Part shown: positions 1-4,613 of the stretch, piece after piece
Layout of the letters: each line of letters opens with the position of its first letter
Numbering within the stretch: position 1 is the stretch's first letter
Source: an uncultured Deinococcales bacterium
GTDB lineage: Bacteria > Deinococcota > Deinococci > Deinococcales > Trueperaceae
Direction: 5' to 3'
Length of the DNA: 6,213 nt
NCBI GenBank assembly: GCA_937934635.1
Contig: CALGZD010000035.1
Span: forward strand, 1 to 6,213
Program-made: the position numbers and the translations under genes
The notes under the pieces: model-generated
What the model saw: the letters and a program-made list of their open reading frames with translations, nothing else
The model's database searches: none
What the model was told of the DNA's origin: nothing

Positions 1-147
1 CCAACTTACAACGAAGCAAAAACCTGGGGAGTGCGTCAGTTAGAAATTGAAGTTGTGCGCTATGGTCGTACAGGTCCGATGCTAGACGGCACTAGAATAG
101 TGAAAGATAAATCATCAGGTTTTAGCCCATTACTTTCGTCACGCTAG
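1..147 (+). CDS. 3' end of an unrecognised gene (last 48 codons)
   Basis: Reading frame 1 is open from the window edge to a TAG at 145-147. It encodes 48 residues beginning PTYNEAKTWGVRQLEIEVV and ending GFSPLLSSR. The composition looks like a real protein C-terminus: mixed charged and hydrophobic residues, a possible beta strand (RQLEIEVVRYG), then a Gly/Lys/Ser-rich tail. No membrane segment or known motif is visible and I cannot name the family. A strong intrinsic terminator starts 38 bp after the stop, which supports a gene on this strand ending here. The start and most of the protein lie outside the window. Confidence 0.6.
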   Translation, partial: PTYNEAKTWGVRQLEIEVVRYGRTGPMLDGTRIVKDKSSGFSPLLSSR

Positions 148-184
148 GCTTTTACCACACTAAAGTAACTCAAAAACAAGTTCT

Positions 185-218
185 AATACCAAGCTGCTAT
201 TTAGCTTGGTATTTTTTT
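185..218 (+). terminator. Rho-independent terminator of the left-edge gene
   Basis: A perfect 11-bp inverted repeat, AATACCAAGCT (185-195) and AGCTTGGTATT (203-213), encloses a 7-nt loop. It runs into seven T residues (212-218). The layout fits termination of the gene ending at 147. Confidence 0.9.
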
Positions 219-315
219 GTGGACTGCGTAACATAAAAACTCAGCTTGATTGTCGTTCGTATTTATGACTCACTCTGATTCCTGTTACTAATAGCCGATG
301 CAAAAAATAATCTAA

Positions 316-438
316 TACTAAACTGAAAGATGAATGTCATAAAGATATAGTCGCAAAGATTGCGAAATAACCGAAGGATAAAGGCTTGAAAATCTTGTGT
401 ATTGACTGGGATTATGACATTTATGATTCACTTCGGTA
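316..438 (+). mobile_element. 123-bp miniature inverted-repeat element (MITE), copy 1
   Basis: This copy matches copy 2 (602-724) at every base but one (T393 against C679). Identity stops sharply on both sides: 315-439 against 601-725. The ends are inverted repeats. The first 28 bp from 315 match the reverse complement of 412-439 at 22 of 28 positions, and the innermost block AATGTCATAA is perfect. A 3-bp duplication TAA flanks it (313-315 and 439-441). Internally TCGCAA-AGA-TTGCGA (351-365) is a perfect 6-bp hairpin. It is too short to encode a transposase, so it would need one supplied in trans. A T-W-A 3-bp duplication is reminiscent of the TNA duplications of some IS5-family groups, but the terminal bases (TAC...GTA) do not identify a parent. 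Its surroundings read as the degenerate N-terminal part of the transposase remnant. Confidence 0.8.
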
Positions 439-601
439 TAACAGCTAGAAAAGTGGTCAATATACTGCTAAAAGCGTAGTAACACCAATTTGAGTTTAGA
501 CATATATATATCACTCCTTGGAGAATCTGCAAGCTTGTTAGAGAAGCACTAGACGAAGGTAACGATATTTTCAAAGGTGATTCAGAAGTTGATGAAACTT
601 A

Positions 602-724
602 TACTAAACTGAAAGATGAATGTCATAAAGATATAGTCGCAAAGATTGCGAAATAACCGAAGGATAAAGGCTTGAAAACCTTGTGTATTGACTGGGATTA
701 TGACATTTATGATTCACTTCGGTA
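602..724 (+). mobile_element. 123-bp miniature inverted-repeat element (MITE), copy 2, inserted in transposase
   Basis: This copy has the same orientation as copy 1 and starts 286 bp downstream of it. It is flanked by the 3-bp duplication TTA (599-601 and 725-727). Deleting the element plus one TTA (126 bp) restores GAT GAA ACT TAT ATC GGA GGT. This is the conserved transposase motif DETYIGG, so the boundaries and the insertion event are well supported. The insertion keeps the frame but brings an in-frame TAA at 654-656, a few residues past the catalytic VDETY, which kills the transposase. The internal 6-bp hairpin lies at 637-651. The near-identity with copy 1 implies recent spread or a recent conversion between copies. 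Confidence 0.88.
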
Positions 725-926
725 TTATATCGGAGGTAAACCACGTTATAAAGCTACGACTAAGCGTGGTCGTGGTTCTGAGAAGAGAACTAAAGTTTTC
801 GGAATTGCGAACCGTGACGAAGGTGAAATTGAAGCTGTAGTTGTTCCTAATGTTAAGCGTAAAACAGTTTTCCCAATCATCAAAGAGAATGTTGCAGAAG
901 GTTCTACAATCCACTCAGATGAATTC

Positions 927-962
927 AATGTTTACGACACTCTAAATGTGTACGACACTCTA
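927..962 (+). repeat. 18-bp tandem duplication in the transposase remnant
   Basis: AATGTTTACGACACTCTA (927-944) is followed at once by AATGTGTACGACACTCTA (945-962), with one mismatch. In the transposase frame this reads NVYDTL twice, just after the HSDE motif, where family members have a single copy. It is probably slippage in a gene no longer under selection. Confidence 0.85.
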
Positions 963-1070
963 GTAGACGAAGGCTACGCTCATAAGCGTGTTCTACACGG
1001 TCACGGCATCTATGTTTTAGGTGATATTCACACAAACACTTGTGCTTCAACTCTTCTAGCCTTATCCAAC

Positions 1071-2135
1071 TTATAGGAACAAATAGATTGAGTAAGCGAC
1101 ATACATACAAAGCAAAATAAACGCTTCTATACGGTTTAAGCTTCGGCGTTGCATCATAAAAACGAGTAATACAAATGAGAAGAAGAGCATTATGACTAAG
1201 TCATATTGCACTGTGGCAAATGTTGTATTGATAGGTTTAACCAGTGCTGTCACACCAAGTATTGCTAAAACATTGAAGATATTTGAGCCAACAACACCAC
1301 CAAGAATCAAATCTGTCTCTTTGCGAATTGCCGCAATAGTAGAGCTAGCTAGTTCTGGTAAGCTAGTACCAACAGCCACTAACGTCAATCCTATAACCTT
1401 TTCAGAAACCCCCCAAGCTGTCGCAATAGCTACGCCACCACGAATCAATGACTGTGCTCCTAACACTAAAACCACAACACCAGCAATACTTCCCAAAATA
1501 AGCCTGATGAGGTGTTTAGTGGAGCGTTGTGCTAGATGATCGCTATCATCAGCATGATGATCGGTTTGATAGTGTTGGTGTTGAAGCTGGCTATGCTCAT
1601 GAGAAGCAGCAATCGTTTCCTGATTTACCTCTTCTACTATCCCAGTTTTTACAGTACCTGAAGGTATGCTAGCACTGTCTTTCTTACCTGAACGCTTTAC
1701 TTTAACAATATTGCTAATAATATAAGCAATAAGTAGTGAGAATAAAATTGCACCATCAACCCGTCCTATCTGATTATCAAATAAAACAGCTAGCATAGCA
1801 AACATAACAAAAAGCATGATGGGTAACTCTTGTGTAATAAATGCTCGATCTGATTTGAGGGGCAAAAAAAGTGCAGTGATACCTAAGATAAGACCAATAT
1901 TGGCTATATTTGAACCAATAACGTTACCTGTCGCCAAATCAGGAACACCTTGAAGCACAGAAGATAAACTTGCTGCTAATTCAGGGCTAGACGTGCCAAA
2001 GGCAACGACCGTCAAACCAACCATCATTCGACTTAATCCCAAGTGTTCAGCTAAGTGACTAGCATTTCGCACAAGCAATTCGCCACCTAGATATAAAAAC
2101 AATAGACCAACTAAAACCAGAAGAGTATTTATCAC
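1071..2135 (-). CDS. Calcium/sodium antiporter, CaCA family (YrbG/CaxA-like)
   Basis: The 354-residue inner-membrane exchanger should swap Ca2+ for Na+ (or H+). Both alpha repeats of the family are present. Alpha-1 is at about residues 40-80 (GLTVVAFGTSSPELAAS, then GNVIGSNIAN). Alpha-2 is at about 249-288 (GLTLVAVGTSLPELASS, then GGVVGSNIFN). The Glu of each SPE/LPE is the expected ion ligand. About ten hydrophobic segments fall in two halves, joined by a loop of roughly residues 146-208. That loop starts Lys/Arg-rich and holds seven His within residues 179-200 among Asp and Gln, suggesting metal sensing or binding. The start is GTG at 2133-2135; an in-frame TAA lies only 12 bp upstream, so a much earlier start is impossible. 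The AGG overlapping the start is a poor ribosome site. The TAA at 1071-1073 falls inside the last codons of the opposing transposase fragment. No terminator is visible at its 3' end. Ion choice is family-based. Confidence 0.92.
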   Translation of the reverse strand: MINTLLVLVGLLFLYLGGELLVRNASHLAEHLGLSRMMVGLTVVAFGTSSPELAASLSSVLQGVPDLATGNVIGSNIANIGLILGITALFLPLKSDRAFITQELPIMLFVMFAMLAVLFDNQIGRVDGAILFSLLIAYIISNIVKVKRSGKKDSASIPSGTVKTGIVEEVNQETIAASHEHSQLQHQHYQTDHHADDSDHLAQRSTKHLIRLILGSIAGVVVLVLGAQSLIRGGVAIATAWGVSEKVIGLTLVAVGTSLPELASSTIAAIRKETDLILGGVVGSNIFNVLAILGVTALVKPINTTFATVQYDLVIMLFFSFVLLVFMMQRRSLNRIEAFILLCMYVAYSIYLFL

Positions 2136-2388
2136 CTGATTAGCTTACACATATAAACACTCACAAGCATCATACATTTGGTCAAGTTCGTTGTTTTCTT
2201 AAAATGAACGGACCACACAGAAAGCCGATGGGATTACAAACACTTAAATTTAGATGAACAATATTGTCACACAACTCAACTTGGTATGACATACATATAC
2301 ATGCACAAACCCAACACACATAAGTTCCAGCAGCAGTTCATCTGAGTTTATAGTTTATGGAATTGTTTCTCTACTCACAATGTATAAT

Positions 2389-2420
2389 GTTTGTATATGC
2401 TAAATATTAGGTTTGTATAT
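2389..2420 (+). repeat. Direct repeat GTTTGTATAT x2, 22 bp apart
   Basis: GTTTGTATAT occurs at 2389-2398 and 2411-2420. The 22-bp period is close to two helical turns, placing both copies on the same DNA face. The first copy directly follows the TATAAT at 2383-2388. This is a possible protein-binding pair; in AT-rich DNA chance is not excluded. Confidence 0.45.
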
Positions 2421-2533
2421 TCTTTTATCCTACCTTTTTACTAAATTTTTAGCTTAAATACCAATCTAGGACTGTATGGTAATTTTTGTGATGAATTTGC
2501 GATATTATTTTATTACTATGGAATAACTATGCA

Positions 2534-2553
2534 ATGTCAAAGCGATGTCAAAG
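2534..2553 (+). repeat. Direct repeat ATGTCAAAG x2, 11 bp apart
   Basis: ATGTCAAAG occurs at 2534-2542 and 2545-2553, a period of one helical turn. It lies directly before the TTTGTACAC repeat pair, so the two could form one composite binding region. Confidence 0.5.
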
Positions 2554-2618
2554 GTTTGTACACCCTAAAGACTTTATATACTGGACTTTGTACACTGTTA
2601 AGACATTTAAGCTATTGG
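2554..2618 (+). repeat. Imperfect ~32-bp tandem repeat headed by TTTGTACAC
   Basis: TTTGTACAC at 2555-2563 recurs at 2587-2595, a 32-bp period or about three helical turns. Similarity continues after it: CCTAAAGACTTTATATACTGG against TGTTAAGACATTTAAGCTATTGG with small gaps. The longer similarity makes this more than a chance word match. It may be an array of regulator sites upstream of the Crp/Fnr gene. Confidence 0.55.
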
Positions 2619-2635
2619 AACATCCTAAAAATCAA

Positions 2636-2652
2636 GTATTCAAATTGAATAC
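2636..2652. promoter_or_regulatory. Perfect 17-bp palindrome, candidate operator
   Basis: GTATTCAAATTGAATAC has two perfect 8-bp arms about a central A. It sits 115 bp before the regulator start. A further half-like TATTCAAA occurs at 2688-2695. Its size and symmetry suit a dimeric helix-turn-helix protein. It is not followed by a T run, so it is not a terminator. The sequence does not match the classic TGTGA-N6-TCACA Crp site, so the ligand is unknown. Confidence 0.5.
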
Positions 2653-2717
2653 ACCGCTATCATAGTTATTGCTATTTATTTTTAATAAATATTCAAACCC
2701 TAAGCCTGTCCAGTATT

Positions 2718-2745
2718 TAATCACGTATATATTAATCACGTGTAT
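2718..2745 (+). promoter_or_regulatory. Direct repeat TAATCACGT x2 just upstream of the regulator ribosome site
   Basis: TAATCACGTATAT (2718-2730) and TAATCACGTGTAT (2733-2745) differ at one base and are spaced 15 bp apart. They lie 22-50 bp before the regulator start, where a bound protein would block transcription or translation. TCACG resembles half of a Crp-type site, so autoregulation is possible but unproven. Confidence 0.4.
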
Positions 2746-2755
2746 TTAGTAACGT

Positions 2756-2761
2756 AAGGAG
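2756..2761 (+). promoter_or_regulatory. Ribosome binding site of the Crp/Fnr regulator
   Basis: AAGGAG lies six bases before the ATG at 2768. This is an optimal arrangement and fixes the start over later in-frame Met codons (residues 20 and 24). Confidence 0.85.
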
Positions 2762-2767
2762 TAAAAC

Positions 2768-3442
2768 ATGGAACCATGGGTGTTAAAAGATACTGAGTTT
2801 ACCAGTCGGGTCAATGAACATGACATGGGTATATTTATGCAAGTTTGTCCTGATAAGCGTTTTTCAAAAGGAGATGTCATCTTCTACGCAGGTGACCCTG
2901 CAACAGATTTACATGTTATCTCTACAGGTCAAGTAAAGCTTGTCACGCCTACTGCTAGCGGCAGTGAACGTATCCTAGCTGTTTGTGGTCCGAATGATTT
3001 TATCGGCGAAGCATTTCTACGTAGCTCTGCACATTATAGAGTTGATGCAATAGCGATAGCAGACACTACAACCTGTCCTGTCAGCAGAGACCAATACGTT
3101 CGCCTCGCACAAGAAGCACCAAATTTTGCTATGACCTTTACAGAAATTCTTGCAGGACACTTGTTTCAGTGTCGTGAACAACTTTCTTCTTCTTATGCAC
3201 CTGTTAAGGTCCGCCTTGCAAAAGTCTTATTAGAACAAGCAAACTCTTATGGCGAAAGGCTTCCTAGTGGTGATGTCAAGCTTGTAACTAACCTTAAACA
3301 TGAAGAGCTAGCTAGCATGATAACGGCTACTAGAGTCAGTGTTTCAATGGCAATGGCTGAGCTACGTGATGAAGGATTGGCAATTGGTACACGGGGGACA
3401 TATACGCTGAATTTGGAAGGTTTACAAGATTTGACAGCTTAA
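2768..3442 (+). CDS. Crp/Fnr-family transcriptional regulator (SdrP/DdrI-like)
   Basis: This 224-residue protein has the usual length of the family. Residues about 20-130 form the cyclic-nucleotide-type beta barrel: FSKGDVIFYAGDPATDLHVI (32-51), GQVKLV (54-59), then the cassette around GEAFLRSSAHYRVDA (80-94). A dimer helix follows at about 115-150. The C-terminal winged helix-turn-helix starts near residue 178 (HEELASMITATRVSVSMAMAEL) and its wing reads IGTRGTYTL. Gly80-Glu81 and Arg91 of the phosphate cassette are kept. The next residue is Val92, where cAMP-binding Crp has Ser/Thr, so cAMP dependence is doubtful. No Fnr-type Cys cluster is seen; the Cys residues (27, 73 and later) are scattered. 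From memory it resembles the stress regulators SdrP (Thermus) and DdrI (Deinococcus). It has its own terminator before sdhC, so it is a separate unit, though its placement suggests it may regulate sdh. Confidence 0.93.
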   Translation: MEPWVLKDTEFTSRVNEHDMGIFMQVCPDKRFSKGDVIFYAGDPATDLHVISTGQVKLVTPTASGSERILAVCGPNDFIGEAFLRSSAHYRVDAIAIADTTTCPVSRDQYVRLAQEAPNFAMTFTEILAGHLFQCREQLSSSYAPVKVRLAKVLLEQANSYGERLPSGDVKLVTNLKHEELASMITATRVSVSMAMAELRDEGLAIGTRGTYTLNLEGLQDLTA

Positions 3443-3515
3443 GGGTGCATCCCGCCCAAATTTGACAAACGCATATAGCTAAACAAAATAAACAAAATAG
3501 CGTACAGGCTTTTTC

Positions 3516-3555
3516 ATCACATCAGTATTTCAAACGTATTGATGTGATTTTTTTT
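3516..3555 (+). terminator. Rho-independent terminator of the regulator gene
   Basis: ATCACATCA (3516-3524) pairs perfectly with TGATGTGAT (3540-3548) across a 15-nt loop. An eight-T run follows (3548-3555). It lies about 70 bp after the regulator stop and separates it from the sdh genes. Confidence 0.85.
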
Positions 3556-3600
3556 GTGGGCTCGAGCCCACCCCCTCCCCCACTCAAAAACCATCACCCC
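3556..3600. other. 16-bp perfect palindrome followed by C-tracts (possible minus-strand G-quadruplex)
   Basis: GTGGGCTCGAGCCCAC (3556-3571) is a perfect palindrome that begins on the base after the terminator T run. Its right arm runs into C tracts at 3567-3569, 3571-3575, 3577-3581 and 3597-3600, which are G tracts on the minus strand. Three are separated by single bases and the fourth by 15. A quadruplex with one long loop is possible; forming it would compete with the palindrome. The GC-rich block stands out from its AT-rich surroundings. Confidence 0.5.
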
Positions 3601-3743
3601 GACCAATTTAGTCGTCACAAAATGTAACTCGTATTCCCTAGACAAGCATTTTTAATCTCTTTATTCGACAATAGTCCTATAACAAACATCACATCTGCGA
3701 CTTTTCACATATTTTTTGTCCTAAAAGAGAGTTTTGAACACTG

Positions 3744-3769
3744 TTTACAACGCTCTGTTGTGCTAGCAT
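3744..3769 (+). promoter_or_regulatory. Candidate sdh promoter with extended -10 and an inverted repeat
   Basis: TGCTAGCAT (3761-3769) fits an extended -10 (TGnTAGCAT). No good -35 stands 17 bp upstream; TTTACA at 3744-3749 is only 14 bp away. ACAAC (3747-3751) and GTTGT (3757-3761) form an inverted repeat that would overlap the polymerase site and could be an operator. Transcription from here would begin near 3776 and give a leader of about 50 nt. The rest of the stretch between 3601 and 3743 shows nothing else I can identify. Confidence 0.4.
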
Positions 3770-3785
3770 TTGAGTACTTAATTAT

Positions 3786-3810
3786 GTAGAAAGTTTTTGA
3801 ACCTTTCTAC
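3786..3810 (+). promoter_or_regulatory. Leader hairpin abutting the sdhC ribosome site
   Basis: GTAGAAAG (3786-3793) pairs perfectly with CTTTCTAC (3803-3810) across a 9-nt loop. The stem ends two bases before the GGAGG ribosome site. There is no T run, so it is not a terminator. It may protect the 5' end of the sdh mRNA or modulate translation. Confidence 0.55.
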
Positions 3811-3812
3811 AT

Positions 3813-3817
3813 GGAGG
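3813..3817 (+). promoter_or_regulatory. Ribosome binding site of sdhC
   Basis: GGAGG lies seven bases before ATG 3825. It selects this start over the ATG at 3811, which would be in another frame and stop after 25 codons. Confidence 0.85.
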
Positions 3818-3824
3818 TTTTAGT

Positions 3825-4172
3825 ATGTACCGTGGAAGAGAAGGGCAATGGGCTTTTATTCTGCACCGACTATCAGGTGTTGCAATAGCTCTCTTTTTGC
3901 TGCTTCATGTTCTTGACATAAGTCTAGTGATGTATGGACCTAAGGTATTCAATGCCTTCTTGGCCTTCTATCACCAATGGCCATTTCGTATTGGTCTTAT
4001 TCTGGTTATGGGTGGCGTTATCTATCATGCACTCAATGGCTTACGTATCATCATCATGGACTTCACCGAGTGGGGTGTCCATTGGCAACGTCAGATGTGG
4101 TACGCCGTCCTTGTTCTCACTGCTGGTTTAGGCTTTGCAATATTAATCAAAGTCCTACCAGAGATTTTTTAA
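3825..4172 (+). CDS. sdhC: Succinate dehydrogenase cytochrome b556 (membrane anchor) subunit SdhC
   Basis: This 115-residue membrane anchor of complex II helps hold heme b and the quinone site and ties the SdhAB catalytic head to the inner membrane. The N-terminus MYRGREGQWAFILHRLSG carries the HRxSG signature; its Ser17 and Arg15 are in the region that lines the quinone site in E. coli. Three hydrophobic segments lie at about residues 15-36, 55-77 and 90-110. His28 and His68 are heme-ligand candidates. His68, in HALNGLRIIIMD, matches the family position of the axial His. The length is that of the short SdhC type seen in Deinococcota and Actinomycetota rather than the ~130-residue proteobacterial form. 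The stop is followed nine bases later by sdhD. Confidence 0.93.
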   Translation: MYRGREGQWAFILHRLSGVAIALFLLLHVLDISLVMYGPKVFNAFLAFYHQWPFRIGLILVMGGVIYHALNGLRIIIMDFTEWGVHWQRQMWYAVLVLTAGLGFAILIKVLPEIF

Positions 4173-4181
4173 GGAACTACT

Positions 4182-4613
4182 GTGGCTGTTAAAGCAAAAA
4201 CATTAAATCAAGCCAAAGCCATGTACAGCACCAATAGCGAACTTGCATGGTGGGTCTTCATGCGTGTCTCTGGACTTATCCTAATCTTCCTAGTTTTTGG
4301 ACACATCTGGATGGGCAACATTCAAATCAATGTTAACGATGTCGATTATAACTATGTAGCTAGCCGCTTAAGCAAAGGTTGGGTAAAGGTCTATGATACC
4401 TTCCTACTCTTCTTTGCTATGCTTCACGGCATCAATGGTCTTCGCTATAGCATCGAAGACTATTTTAAACAACCAGGTCGCCGTTTCTGGGCTAAAATCA
4501 TCCTATTTTCAATTGCAGGTATTATCTTTATCATGGGTACTATGACCCTATGGGCATTCGATTTTTCTGAAATGGGCGACGCTGTACGTAGCCTAGATGG
4601 AGGAAGTCAATAA
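4182..4613 (+). CDS. sdhD: Succinate dehydrogenase membrane anchor subunit SdhD
   Basis: This is the 143-residue second membrane anchor of complex II. A hydrophilic N-terminal stretch of about 20 residues precedes three membrane segments (about 22-45, 70-90 and 104-128). [14 protein letters not shown] (23-36) mirrors the RxSG of Sdh[14 protein letters not shown] (82-94) is the conserved His...DY motif near heme and quinone. His41 and His82 are possible heme ligands. The start is GTG at 4182, set by AAGGA (4171-4175), which overlaps the sdhC stop and so suggests translational coupling. The TAA stop shares its last A with the sdhA ATG. The [10 protein letters not shown] segment and overall layout recall the Deinococcota and actinobacterial type. 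Confidence 0.93.
   Translation: MAVKAKTLNQAKAMYSTNSELAWWVFMRVSGLILIFLVFGHIWMGNIQINVNDVDYNYVASRLSKGWVKVYDTFLLFFAMLHGINGLRYSIEDYFKQPGRRFWAKIILFSIAGIIFIMGTMTLWAFDFSEMGDAVRSLDGGSQ

Larger units (their letters stand above)
306..1076 (+). pseudogene. Decayed IS1595-family (ISXO2-like) transposase remnant, interrupted twice by a 123-bp element
   Basis: The pieces of an ISXO2-like DDE transposase appear in family order. A degenerate stretch KNNLTARK/KWSIY lies around 306-315 plus 442-468, and NLSLDIYI at 487-510. In another frame follow PWRICKLVREALDEG (516-560) and GDSEVDETY (576-602) with the first catalytic Asp at 591-593. After an insertion come IGGKPRYK (729-752), KRGRGSEKRTKVFGI, VVPNVKRKTVFPIIKENV, HSDE with the second Asp at 918-920, and GDIHTNT ending at 1040. 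The family motif continues IEGFW and supplies the last catalytic Glu. Here it is replaced by an unrelated tail to a TAG at 1074-1076. The zinc-finger N-terminus, a start codon, the C-terminus and terminal inverted repeats are all missing. Frameshifts, a TAG-type break upstream and a TAA (654-656) inside the insertion confirm it is dead. The TTG-started frame at 672-1076 is only an open fragment. The family call is firm; the part before 516 is a weaker reading. Confidence 0.82.
2136..2767. other. Divergent intergenic region, no gene seen, repeat-rich
   Basis: These 632 bp separate the divergently read antiporter and regulator. I see no convincing coding frame: the short ATG frames around 2357 and 2476 are 16-17 codons long without a usable ribosome site. 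The region is strongly AT-rich. It contains four pairs of short direct repeats and a 17-bp palindrome, listed separately. A TATAAT hexamer occurs at 2383-2388, but no good -35 lies at the normal distance and it is about 380 bp from the regulator start. ACAATATTGT (2258-2267) is a 10-bp palindrome on the antiporter side. No promoter can be fixed from the sequence alone. Confidence 0.6.

Noticed and set aside
316..724. A CRISPR-like array made of the two repeats
   Set aside because: Only two 123-bp units with inverted ends, target duplications and a 163-bp interval; this is a transposable element pattern.
672..1076. A 134-codon protein starting at TTG 672
   Set aside because: Its first 18 codons are MITE sequence and the rest is a broken transposase without the first and last catalytic residues; it is part of the pseudogene.
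1192..1539. A 115-codon plus-strand frame
   Set aside because: It is the complement of the well-supported antiporter gene.
2459..2487. TACCA/TGGTA stem followed by T residues as a terminator
   Set aside because: The stem is only 5 bp with a 13-nt loop and no gene ends before it.
2357..2524. Small peptides of 16-17 codons in the divergent intergenic region
   Set aside because: No ribosome site at workable distance and composition is as expected by chance in AT-rich DNA.
3516..3548. TCACA and TGTGA in the region as a Crp site
   Set aside because: The half-sites face the wrong way and are too far apart; they form the terminator stem.
3811..3888. ATG at 3811 as a leader peptide or alternative sdhC start
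   Set aside because: It overlaps the ribosome site of sdhC, is in another frame, and has no ribosome site of its own.
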